Assembly: GCF_937934665.1 (NCBI RefSeq)
Contig: NZ_CALGYW010000090.1
Location: 1-11,195 of the forward strand
Length of the DNA stretch: 11,195 nucleotides
Reading direction: 5' to 3'
Origin: an uncultured Anaerococcus sp.
Lineage (GTDB): Bacteria > Bacillota > Clostridia > Tissierellales > Peptoniphilaceae
Of the stretch, positions 1-6,258 are shown piece by piece. Both the position numbers and the translations under genes were made by a program. The notes beneath the pieces are model-generated. The model had not been told where the DNA came from. It saw only the letters and a list, made by a program, of their open reading frames with translations, and made no database searches. The number at the start of each line of letters is the position of its first letter. The stretch's first letter is position 1.

Positions 1-62
1 CATAGTATAAAATATTATGTGTAAAATAGAAAAAGAGAACTCAAACTTGTAAAGTTTTGTTA
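1..62 (+). repeat. left terminal inverted repeat of the IS
   Basis: TGTGTAAA (18-25) is followed, after an interruption of about 12 bases, by ACTCAAACTTGT (39-50) and then TTTTGTTA (55-62). The same blocks occur in the same order, without the interruption, on the complement of 1338-1367. The outermost bases (1-17) match the right end only partly. The true tip may lie outside the window. Confidence 0.65.
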
Positions 63-102
63 AGAAATAAAAGAAAAACATAAACTAACAAGGAGTTCTC
101 TT
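33..102 (+). promoter_or_regulatory. inverted repeat covering the transposase ribosome binding site
   Basis: AAGAGAACTC (33-42) is perfectly complementary to GAGTTCTCTT (93-102), a 10 bp stem around a 50-base loop. The downstream arm contains the GAG of the Shine-Dalgarno AAGGAG (90-95) and ends directly before the ATG at 103. A transcript entering from outside the element could fold and hide the start site, whereas one starting inside the loop could not. That role is inferred from similar protection in other insertion sequences; the pairing itself is seen directly. Confidence 0.5.
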
Positions 103-1317
103 ATGAATAATTTTAACACAGATTTAATACAAATACTAGCCCAAGGATTAGATATTAATGAATTTTTTAGGCAACAATTAGAAATAGCTATTAATGACCT
201 ATTAAAATCAGAACTAACAGTATTTTTAGACTATGAAAAATGGGAATATAAAGGCTATGGGTCGGGCAATTCTAGAAATGGATATTATCATAGAAACTTA
301 AAGACTAGATTTGGAGAACTTGAGCTTCAAATACCAAGAGACAGAGCAGGTGAGTTTAAACAAGAAACTGTAAAAGCATACGCTAGAAACACAGATAATC
401 TTGAGAATATGGTCATAACTCTATACAAGAAAGGTATAACTACAAGAGAAATAGCAGACCTATTAGAAAAAATGTATGGAAACAATTATTCTCCAACAAC
501 CATATCAAACATCTCAAAAGTAATGAAAAATGAAATAGAAGCCTACCACAATCGCAAAATCAAAAAAGACTTTGTAGTTTTGTATTGTGACGCTACATAC
601 TTACCAGTAAGAAGGGATTCAGTAGCAAAAGAAGCCCTACATGTAATAATTGGTATAGATCCAAACGGAAACAAAGAAGTACTAGACTATTCATTATTCC
701 CTGAAGAATCAGCAAATAACTATAAGGAAATGCTAATAAACTTAAAATCAAGAGGATTAGAAAATGTATTACTCTTTGTAAGTGATGGACTAGTAGGATT
801 AAAAGAAGCAGTAACAGATATATTCCCAAAATCAAAACATCAAACATGCTGGACACACTTAATGAGGAATATAGAAAATAAGGTAAGGGCAAAAGATAAA
901 CTAGAAGTAGCAAATGATGCTAAACTCATCTACTCATCAGATAATATAGAAACAGCAGAAAAAAGATTGACTGAGTTTTTATCAAAATGGTCAATTAAAT
1001 ATCCTAAACTTAGAAAAATGCTAGAAGGAAAAGATAATTTATTCACCTTTATGCTATTTCCAAAAGCAATAAGAAGAAGCATGTATACCAATAATATATG
1101 CGAAAATTTCAATAAAGACATAAAAAGAAAATTAAAACAGAAAGTTCAATTTCCAAATGAAGAAAGCCTTGATAAAGCAATCTATATACTAGTATCAGAA
1201 TATAATAATAAATTTTCAAATAGGACCCATCTTGGATTTGGTTTGGTAAGATATGAGCTTAAAATGATGATAGAGGAAATAAGTGATTCACCATCTACAA
1301 TCAAATCTACAATTTAA
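103..1317 (+). CDS. IS256-family (mutator type) DDE transposase
   Basis: Catalyses copy-out/paste-in movement of the surrounding element. The 404 residues match the family's usual length of about 400. The catalytic triad is visible: Asp163 in YCDATYLPV, Asp228 in FVSDGLVG, and Glu334 in NICENFNKDIKR. The family's conserved Cys-x2-His lies between the second and third (Cys249, His252 in TCWTHLMRNI). The N-terminal region (about 1-150) carries the usual DNA-binding part, including the zinc-less GYGSGNSRNGYY segment and a helix-turn-helix-like stretch near 112-140. The start is set by AAGGAG at 90-95, 7 bases before the ATG. No frameshift or stop interrupts it. The gene is complete and probably functional. 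The exact IS name cannot be given without a database. Confidence 0.95.
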   Translation: MNNFNTDLIQILAQGLDINEFFRQQLEIAINDLLKSELTVFLDYEKWEYKGYGSGNSRNGYYHRNLKTRFGELELQIPRDRAGEFKQETVKAYARNTDNLENMVITLYKKGITTREIADLLEKMYGNNYSPTTISNISKVMKNEIEAYHNRKIKKDFVVLYCDATYLPVRRDSVAKEALHVIIGIDPNGNKEVLDYSLFPEESANNYKEMLINLKSRGLENVLLFVSDGLVGLKEAVTDIFPKSKHQTCWTHLMRNIENKVRAKDKLEVANDAKLIYSSDNIETAEKRLTEFLSKWSIKYPKLRKMLEGKDNLFTFMLFPKAIRRSMYTNNICENFNKDIKRKLKQKVQFPNEESLDKAIYILVSEYNNKFSNRTHLGFGLVRYELKMMIEEISDSPSTIKSTI

Positions 1318-1337
1318 TTGTAAATGGTGAATTAAGA

Positions 1338-1384
1338 TAACAAAATTAACAAGTTAGAGTTTACACAAAAAATTTGACAGTACC
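1338..1384 (-). repeat. right terminal inverted repeat of the IS
   Basis: Read on the minus strand this gives a T-rich tip containing TACTGTCAAA, then TGTGTAAA, ACTCTAACTTGT and TTTTGTTA, mirroring the left end. It starts about 20 bases after the transposase stop codon. The outer limit is estimated from the usual IS256-family distance between the TGTGTAAA block and the tip, so it is uncertain by a few bases. Confidence 0.65.
1374..1379 (+). promoter_or_regulatory. outward-facing consensus -35 (TTGACA) in the IS right end
   Basis: A perfect TTGACA sits in the right terminal repeat and points out of the element toward the gene at 1473. At 16 bases the downstream hexamer is TACAGG (3 of 6 matches to TATAAT), so any hybrid promoter here would be weak. 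IS256 elements in staphylococci are known to activate neighbours through outward promoters; activity here is inference. Confidence 0.25.
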
Positions 1385-1401
1385 AGTAAGACTCTTACAG
1401 G
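1383..1401. repeat. short palindrome at the IS right junction
   Basis: GTAAG (1386-1390) pairs with CTTAC (1394-1398). An A/A mismatch and a CC/GG pair extend the stem outward. AATTTTAATAA follows. It could be what remains of a weak terminator of whatever lay upstream before the IS inserted, or chance. Confidence 0.3.
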
Positions 1402-1472
1402 AATTTTAATAAATAGTTAAAAGTTAGTTATCAATGAAATTTTATGATTTAGACTCATTTTAAGGAGTATTT

Positions 1473-1886
1473 ATGGAAACTACAAAAGACAAGAAATTAA
1501 TTATAGGAGAAATTATTCTCCTGATATTTCTAGCCCTGGCAGCACTTATGGGAAATTTTATCCATCAAAGATTTATGACTGATGGAGCAAGTATAACCAT
1601 AAAGAGGTTTAATTTTGTGTCAGCAATGACTTGGGGCTATGGTAATTTTTTCCCGATACTTTTTATAGCCTCTCTTTTACTAGCAGGGATAATTTTGATA
1701 AATGCCCTAAGAAAGTCAGCCTATGCGGAAGATAAACTTAGTTCAAACATAGTTATTTTTGGTGGGATCTTGTTTTTGATGACACCTCTTTTGATAGGAA
1801 TGCAACAGATAAATATCGGACTTATTGTTATGGTGATCGTGCAATTTATTATTTTTGCTTTAAATATGATAAGAACTATAAATTAG
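1473..1886 (+). CDS. small integral membrane protein, function unknown
   Basis: I do not recognise this 137-residue protein. It has a short charged N-terminus (METTKDKK) and four likely membrane helices at about 9-29, 59-79, 92-109 and 113-132. The aromatic and glycine-rich stretch MTWGYGNFF (52-60) precedes helix 2, and a charged loop (80-90) lies between helices 2 and 3. The charged N-terminus and loop suggest both ends face the cytoplasm. A good Shine-Dalgarno AAGGAG (1462-1467) sits 5 bases before the ATG. It lies alone between the IS and recA. The IS inserted about 90 bases upstream, so its original promoter may have been displaced; a TATGAT at 1443-1448 is the only -10-like hexamer, with no convincing -35. 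Transporter, sensor and structural roles are all open. Confidence 0.75.
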   Translation: METTKDKKLIIGEIILLIFLALAALMGNFIHQRFMTDGASITIKRFNFVSAMTWGYGNFFPILFIASLLLAGIILINALRKSAYAEDKLSSNIVIFGGILFLMTPLLIGMQQINIGLIVMVIVQFIIFALNMIRTIN

Positions 1887-1905
1887 ACTTTGACTAAAAA
1901 AGGTA

Positions 1906-1911
1906 TATAAT
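1906..1911 (+). promoter_or_regulatory. consensus -10 (TATAAT) upstream of recA
   Basis: A perfect TATAAT lies 33 bases before the recA ATG, predicting a leader of about 25 bases. The nearby TTGACT (1890-1895) is only 10 bases upstream, too close to be its -35, and no good hexamer sits at 16-18 bases. No CGAAC-N4-GTTCG LexA box is visible in 1887-1943. Confidence 0.45.
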
Positions 1912-1943
1912 AAAAGAAGACATTAAGTGTATAAGGAGTGTAT

Positions 1944-2996
1944 ATGGACGCAAATAAGAAAAAAGCCCTAGACCAGGCTTTTAAGCAGATAGAAAAGAAA
2001 TACGGAAAGGGCTCTATTATGAAGATGGGTGAGGCGCCAAAGGTCTCAATTGACGCAATCCCAACTGGAGCTATAAATCTTGATATAGCCCTAGGAATCG
2101 GTGGCCTACCTAGAGGTAGGGTAATAGAAATCTATGGGCCAGAATCATCTGGTAAGACAACTCTTGCCCTTCACGTAATCGCAGAAGCTCAAAAGATGGG
2201 CGATACATGTGCCTTTGTCGATGCTGAGCATGCCCTTGATGCAGAATATGCTGGAAACCTCGGAGTAAATATAGATGAACTAATCTTATCTCAACCTGAT
2301 ACCGGTGAGGCAGGACTAGATATTGCAGAAAGCCTAGTAAGAAGTGGGGCTGTTGGTCTAATTGTAATAGACTCAGTTGCTGCCCTTGTACCAAAGGCTG
2401 AGATAGAAGGTGAGATGGGAGATAGCCATATGGGGCTTCAAGCGAGACTTATGAGTCAGGCCCTAAGAAGACTTACAGGTATTATATCTAAATCAAACAC
2501 CACAGTTATCTTTATCAACCAGCTAAGAGAAAAAATCGGGGTTATGTTTGGTAGTCCTGAGACAACTACAGGTGGACGTGCCCTTAAGTTTTACTCTTCA
2601 GTAAGACTTGATATTAGAAGGATCAAAACCATTACCGAAGGAGATAACTCTATAGGATCTAGAACTAGGGTAAAAATCGCAAAAAACAAGGTGGCCCCAC
2701 CATTTAAGATAGTAGAATTTGATATTATGTATGGAAAGGGAATTTCTAAAACTGGTGTCCTTCTAGATACCGCTGTAGACCTTGATATAGTAGAAAAGGC
2801 AGGTTCTTGGTATTCTTATGGAGATGAAAAGCTAGGTCAAGGTAGGGAAAATGTTAAGACCATGCTTGAAGAAAATCCAGAATTAGCTAAACAAATTGAT
2901 GAGAAGGTCAGAGCAGCCTTTAAGGGTGAACTGGAAAGTGAAGAAGCAGAAGAAAACGAAGAAGATAAACAAGAAGCAATGTTAGATGATAAATAA
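1944..2996 (+). CDS. recA: recombinase RecA
   Basis: Forms ATP-dependent filaments on single-stranded DNA for strand exchange, and acts as co-protease in the SOS response. The 350 residues match the family length. Visible motifs: Walker A GPESSGKT (65-72); the catalytic glutamate Glu95 in VDAEHALD; Walker B LIVIDS with Asp143; the L1 loop EGEMGDSHMG (155-164); Gln193 in FINQLREKIGV; and the L2 end TTTGGRALKFY with Lys215. The C-terminus (about 330-350) is the usual acidic tail, rich in Glu and Asp. An upstream in-frame GTG (1938) was rejected because it overlaps the Shine-Dalgarno AAGGAG (1933-1938), which sits 5 bases before the ATG at 1944. It converges on dinB across a shared terminator. 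It has its own -10 (1906-1911) and is probably monocistronic. Confidence 0.98.
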   Translation: MDANKKKALDQAFKQIEKKYGKGSIMKMGEAPKVSIDAIPTGAINLDIALGIGGLPRGRVIEIYGPESSGKTTLALHVIAEAQKMGDTCAFVDAEHALDAEYAGNLGVNIDELILSQPDTGEAGLDIAESLVRSGAVGLIVIDSVAALVPKAEIEGEMGDSHMGLQARLMSQALRRLTGIISKSNTTVIFINQLREKIGVMFGSPETTTGGRALKFYSSVRLDIRRIKTITEGDNSIGSRTRVKIAKNKVAPPFKIVEFDIMYGKGISKTGVLLDTAVDLDIVEKAGSWYSYGDEKLGQGRENVKTMLEENPELAKQIDEKVRAAFKGELESEEAEENEEDKQEAMLDDK

Positions 2997-3002
2997 AAAC
3001 AA

Positions 3003-3044
3003 AACCCGCAAGTATTTAATCTAAATACTTGCGGGTTATTTTTA
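3003..3044. terminator. bidirectional terminator between recA and dinB
   Basis: A perfect 16 bp stem (3003-3018 with 3022-3037) has a 3-base loop and a GC-rich base (AACCCGC/GCGGGTT). It is followed by ATTTTTA on the plus strand. On the minus strand it is followed by TTTTG and TTTTTA from the A-rich stretch before 3003. It lies between two converging stop codons, so it can end both transcripts. Confidence 0.93.
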
Positions 3045-4076
3045 TAGGAAACTAAGTTGGTTCATATCCCTAGCAGAAAGGTTTGAAAGGGATATACCTA
3101 TTAGCCTTATGTATTCACCCTTAAAGACCTCATCTAAAAGTGTTATAGCTTCTGTATAGATGTTATTAGCTTGGTAGATAGGTTCTTGGAGAGTTATAGA
3201 TCGGGTTTGGTTTTTAAAATTCTCATCTTTTAGCTTTATGGAAACAGTTTTAGCTTGGATGTCTTTTTTTATCATTTCAATTTCTATAAGATTTGCTATG
3301 TTTCTTAGATAATCTTTGAGTATTTTTTTATCATTTGTATTTTGACTAAAGGTGCGTTCTTTGCCAATAGACTTCCTGTCCCTAAGTGGATTTATTGGTC
3401 TATTATCAACTCCTCTAATCACATCATAGATATAATCCCCACTTTTTCCAAAAAGCTCCTCTAAAAAATACCTATCAAGTCTTAGTAGGTCAGAAACCTT
3501 ATAGATACCAATATTATTAAGCTTTGCTGTTGCTCTTTTTCCAATCCCATGAACCTTTCCTACATCAAGATTAGGTAAAATCCTCTTTGCTTCTTTTTTG
3601 TCTATATACTTAATGCCAAAAGGCTTATCCCAGTCGCTTGCAAGTTTTGCCAAAAATTTGTTGTAGGAAATACCGATTGAGATAGGAATCCCAGTTTCAT
3701 CTAGGATTTGTTTTTGTAGGTTTTTTGCAAATAAGCTTGGATTTTCGATATCTATTTCGATATAGGCCTCATCAATGGAAACTTGCTCAAAAAGATTGGC
3801 ATGTAGTTTTATCGAATCGAAAACTTCCCTAGATTTTTCCCTATAATAGGGATGGTCAACCTTTACCATAATAAGGTTTGGACACAGGTCTTTTGCAATA
3901 AAAACGGGCATGGCAGAGTGGATGCCAAATTTTCTAGCCTCGTAGTTAGCTGTTGTAATTATAGACTTATTGGTCAAACCACCCACAGCCATGGGTCTTT
4001 TTTTAAGTTTTGGATTTCTGATTTCTTCGCAGGATGCATAAAAGGCATCGCAATCGATGTGGAGGATGTATTTCAT
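3042..4076 (-). CDS. dinB: DNA polymerase IV (Y-family, translesion)
   Basis: Error-prone lesion-bypass polymerase. With the start at 4076 it has 344 residues, the usual size. Metal-binding residues are visible: Asp8 and Asp10 in HIDCDAFYASCEE, and Asp102-Glu103 in SIDEAYIE. Tyr13 occupies the steric-gate position. YEARKFGIHSAMP (45-57) and the SIGISYNKFLAKLASDWDKP stretch (133-152) are typical of the palm. The thumb helix-hairpin-helix GKVHGIGKRATAKL (163-176) follows. The last five residues, QLSFL, resemble the beta-clamp binding peptide. The frame stays open to 4178, but MKYILHID is where the family normally begins. That ATG has no clear Shine-Dalgarno. An alternative ATG at 4118 (14 more residues) has AAGGG 7 bases before it, so the start is uncertain. 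No LexA box was seen. Confidence 0.95.
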   Translation of the reverse strand: MKYILHIDCDAFYASCEEIRNPKLKKRPMAVGGLTNKSIITTANYEARKFGIHSAMPVFIAKDLCPNLIMVKVDHPYYREKSREVFDSIKLHANLFEQVSIDEAYIEIDIENPSLFAKNLQKQILDETGIPISIGISYNKFLAKLASDWDKPFGIKYIDKKEAKRILPNLDVGKVHGIGKRATAKLNNIGIYKVSDLLRLDRYFLEELFGKSGDYIYDVIRGVDNRPINPLRDRKSIGKERTFSQNTNDKKILKDYLRNIANLIEIEMIKKDIQAKTVSIKLKDENFKNQTRSITLQEPIYQANNIYTEAITLLDEVFKGEYIRLIGISLSNLSARDMNQLSFL

Positions 4077-4147
4077 ATGATTACTATACTGATAATAAGA
4101 AATTTGGCTAAATTGCATAATCGAGCCCTTAAAAGTAAAGTTATCGT
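4077..4147. promoter_or_regulatory. divergent start region of dinB and rqcP
   Basis: This 71-base gap must drive both genes unless their promoters lie inside coding sequence. Candidate minus-strand -10 TATAGT (complement of 4083-4088) has TTAGCC 17 bases upstream. Candidate plus-strand hexamers are TTGCAT (4113-4118) and TAAAGT (4136-4141) at 17-base spacing, or CATAAT (4116-4121) alone. Neither annotated ATG has a good Shine-Dalgarno. All these matches are weak. Confidence 0.3.
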
Positions 4148-4393
4148 ATGAGAGTAGATAAATTTTTAAAAAATTCAAGAATAATAAAAAGACGTCAGGT
4201 TGCCAAAGAAGCTTGTGAAAATGAGCGAGTAAAGATTAACGATAAGATAGCTAAGGCTGGTAGTGAAGTTGAAAAAGGGGATATTATAGAGATTACCTTT
4301 GGGAAGTCAATCCTAAAGATTAGAGTTCTTGACCTTATTGAAGGAGCTAAGAAGAGCACTTCAGATGATATGTATGAGGTAATAGATGGCTAA
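4148..4393 (+). CDS. rqcP: RqcP (YabO), S4-domain ribosome quality control factor
   Basis: A small RNA-binding protein that works with RqcH on stalled 50S subunits, helping tRNA move during C-terminal alanine tailing in Firmicutes. Its 81 residues are almost entirely one S4 fold. MRVDKFLKNSRIIKRR (1-16) is the helical RNA-binding start, and VKINDKIAKAGSEVEKGD (28-45) is the turn typical of YabO. MYEVID near the end resembles the MYTI segment of the B. subtilis protein. It heads the operon, and its stop overlaps the divIC start by 8 bases, the same neighbour as in B. subtilis. No clear Shine-Dalgarno precedes the ATG, unlike most genes here. HslR-type S4 heat-shock protein is the related alternative, but length and context favour RqcP. 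Confidence 0.9.
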   Translation: MRVDKFLKNSRIIKRRQVAKEACENERVKINDKIAKAGSEVEKGDIIEITFGKSILKIRVLDLIEGAKKSTSDDMYEVIDG

Positions 4394-4913
4394 TAATAAA
4401 AGAAAGGCGAGGAGAGATTCCTACCTTTCTAAAAGAAGAGCAAAAAATAAAAGATTTTTAAGAATTATGGCCGGCCTAGTTCTTGTATCAGGCCTAGGAT
4501 TTTTCTACCTAAATTCTTCAATGAATAAGGAAAATGAGAGGATGAGCCAAGATATAGTTTCTAGTCAAAAAAAATTAAAAGATATAAAAACTGAAATATC
4601 TGAACTTAAAGAAGACTATGAGATGAGAAATACCGACCTTTTTAAGGAAAAGGTAGCCAGGGAAAGACTAGGAATGGTAAAAAAGGATGAAAAGGCTTCC
4701 GAGTCAGAAGAAAATTCTGTAATTAAACAAGTAAGTAAGCCAAATGGAGAAGGCTTAGAAGGTGAAAACCAAGCAGAGTCTAATCTAGATTCCAATTCTA
4801 ATGAAAATCTAAATCAAGACAGCAGTCAAAATGAAGAAGCAAATACGAATGCTAATTCAAACCAAAACTTAAGTCCAGAGGAAAATACAGAAACAAATGC
4901 AGATGGAAGATAG
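4386..4913 (+). CDS. divIC: septum formation initiator, DivIC/FtsB type
   Basis: A bitopic division protein that pairs with FtsL and DivIB at the septum. A very basic cytoplasmic start (1-23) is followed by one membrane helix (about 24-42) and a coiled coil (43-80). The family signature RNTDLFKEKVARERLGMVKK (81-100) is clear. Most members end soon after it. Here about 72 residues follow (104-175), a low-complexity tail of Asn, Ser and Glu that should lie outside the cell and be disordered. GAGG (4376-4379) sits 6 bases before the ATG, inside the end of rqcP, so translation is probably coupled. The last 17 bases overlap tilS. The gene name is assigned by position next to rqcP and tilS as well as by the motif. 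Confidence 0.88.
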   Translation: MANNKRKARRDSYLSKRRAKNKRFLRIMAGLVLVSGLGFFYLNSSMNKENERMSQDIVSSQKKLKDIKTEISELKEDYEMRNTDLFKEKVARERLGMVKKDEKASESEENSVIKQVSKPNGEGLEGENQAESNLDSNSNENLNQDSSQNEEANTNANSNQNLSPEENTETNADGR

Positions 4914-6258
4914 GATTTTAAAAAACCTTACCGAACACAAGTTAATTAACAAGGGTGATACTATAATCATCGGCGCAAGCGGAGGACCAGATAGCCAGTT
5001 TATGATTTTTATCCTTGATAAACTTAAGGAAAAGTTAGGCTTTGACATAGTCCTTGCCCACTTAAACCACCTTCATAGGAAAGAGGCAAGTTTAGATGAG
5101 GACTTGGTAAGGAAAACTGCAAAAAAGCTTGGATTAGAATTTAACTCAAGGTCTAGGTCCATGGATGATTTGGCTAAAAAACTAAAAATATCATCAGAAG
5201 ATGCAGGTAGACGTCTTCGCTATGAGTTTTTTAAAGATATGGCAAAAAACTATCCATCTAGTAAAATTGCCGTTGCCCACAATAAGGATGACCAAGCAGA
5301 AACTCTCCTTATGAGAATGGTAAGGGGGACTGGTCTTGATGGTTTAAAGGCTATGAATTATAAGAGTGGGGATATCATAAGGCCAATTTTAAATATCAAA
5401 AAAAGTGAGATTTTAGCCTATTTAGATAAGAATAATCTTCCCTATGCAATCGATCATACAAACTTTGAAAATGACTATACTAGAAATAAGATAAGGCTTG
5501 ATATTATGCCGAAACTTGCTGAAATCAATCCTGGTGTTATTGATGCTTTCTTTAAATTATCAGACCTTGCGAGAGATGATTTAAAGCTTATAGATGGACT
5601 TGTCGATAGTAAATTTAAAGACATGGCCAAAGTAACAAGATCAAGGGTAAGTTTTGATAAGGAAAAGTTTGATGAAACTGAAAAACCCCTGCTTAGAAGG
5701 ATTTTAAGAAGAGCAATCGAAATCCTAAAGGGAGAAATAAAAGATATATCAAAAGAAAATTTAGATGATTTACTAAAGATAATAGAGCTTGATACTGGCA
5801 AGGTCCTTATAAAAGATGACTTAAGACTTAGAAAATCCTATGATGCTTATCTTTTAGAAGTAGGAAAAGAAGAAAAATCACAAACAGAACTTTACCTGGG
5901 GGATGAAGAGACTCTTAATTTTGATGGAATTTATCTAAAATCAAGTATAATTAATAGTGATAAATACGAAAAAGATAGAAATACGGGGTATTTTGACTAT
6001 GATTTGCTTGATTTACCACTTAAGGTAAGGACTAGGCGCCCCGGAGATAGGTTCGTGCCCTTGGGCCATAAAAGCGAAAAGAAGCTTAAAGATTATTTTA
6101 TAGACCAAAAAATCGACAGGAATAAGCGCGATGAGATTCCGCTTATAATCTCAAAAGATAAGATAATTTGGCTAACATCTCTTAGGATAAGTGATGAGTT
6201 TAAGGTCACAGCTAACACAAAAAAAATATTAAAAATCGAGGTTTATGATGAAAATTGA
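4897..6258 (+). CDS. tilS: tRNA(Ile)-lysidine synthetase
   Basis: Uses ATP to attach lysine to C34 of the CAU-anticodon tRNA-Ile2 so that it reads AUA. This is essential in an AT-rich genome full of ATA codons. The PP-loop SGGPDS is at 28-33. The N-type ATPase domain continues with AHLNHLHR (54-61), AGRRLRYEFF (103-112), HNKDDQAETLLMRMVRGTG (128-146) and NDYTRNKIR (192-200). The C-terminal TilS domain starts around 376 with VRTRRPGDRF and runs through LKDYFIDQKI to about 446. The 453 residues are normal for the long (three-domain) form. ATG 4897 was kept; a second ATG is at 4903, and the nearest purine-rich motif (AGAGGA, 4877-4882) is far from both, so coupling to divIC is likely. It overlaps hpt downstream. 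Confidence 0.96.
   Translation: MQMEDRILKNLTEHKLINKGDTIIIGASGGPDSQFMIFILDKLKEKLGFDIVLAHLNHLHRKEASLDEDLVRKTAKKLGLEFNSRSRSMDDLAKKLKISSEDAGRRLRYEFFKDMAKNYPSSKIAVAHNKDDQAETLLMRMVRGTGLDGLKAMNYKSGDIIRPILNIKKSEILAYLDKNNLPYAIDHTNFENDYTRNKIRLDIMPKLAEINPGVIDAFFKLSDLARDDLKLIDGLVDSKFKDMAKVTRSRVSFDKEKFDETEKPLLRRILRRAIEILKGEIKDISKENLDDLLKIIELDTGKVLIKDDLRLRKSYDAYLLEVGKEEKSQTELYLGDEETLNFDGIYLKSSIINSDKYEKDRNTGYFDYDLLDLPLKVRTRRPGDRFVPLGHKSEKKLKDYFIDQKIDRNKRDEIPLIISKDKIIWLTSLRISDEFKVTANTKKILKIEVYDEN

Larger units (their letters stand above)
1..1384 (+). mobile_element. IS256-family insertion sequence, near complete
   Basis: One mutator-type transposase gene is flanked by imperfect inverted ends. Both ends carry TGTGTAAA (18-25 on the left; its complement at 1360-1367 on the right), the hallmark sub-terminal motif of IS256-family repeats. 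About 17 further bases lie outside it; 10 of those 17 match between the two ends. The right boundary is therefore placed near 1384. The left boundary is at or just before base 1, so the left flank and the expected 8-9 bp target duplication cannot be checked here. There is no passenger gene. The transposase is intact, so the copy could be active. Confidence 0.8.

Noticed and set aside
593..913. 106-codon open frame on the minus strand
   Set aside because: Antisense to the IS transposase core; its leucine-rich composition is the mirror of A-rich coding, with no recognisable domain.
930..1121. 63-codon open frame on the minus strand
   Set aside because: Also antisense to the transposase, with no domain or recognisable motif.
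1890..1911. TTGACT plus TATAAT as a complete recA promoter
   Set aside because: The spacer is 10 bases instead of 16-18, so only the -10 was annotated.
1938..1943. GTG start two codons upstream for recA
   Set aside because: It overlaps the Shine-Dalgarno AAGGAG; the ATG at 1944 has correct spacing and matches the family start.
2110..2394. 94-codon open frame on the minus strand
   Set aside because: Antisense to recA across its most conserved motifs; shadow frame.
3852..4151. 99-codon open frame on the plus strand running into the rqcP start
   Set aside because: Lies opposite the conserved N-terminal part of dinB and resembles no protein family.
5475..5801. 108-codon open frame on the minus strand within tilS
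   Set aside because: Serine- and leucine-rich mirror of AT-rich coding sequence; no domain.
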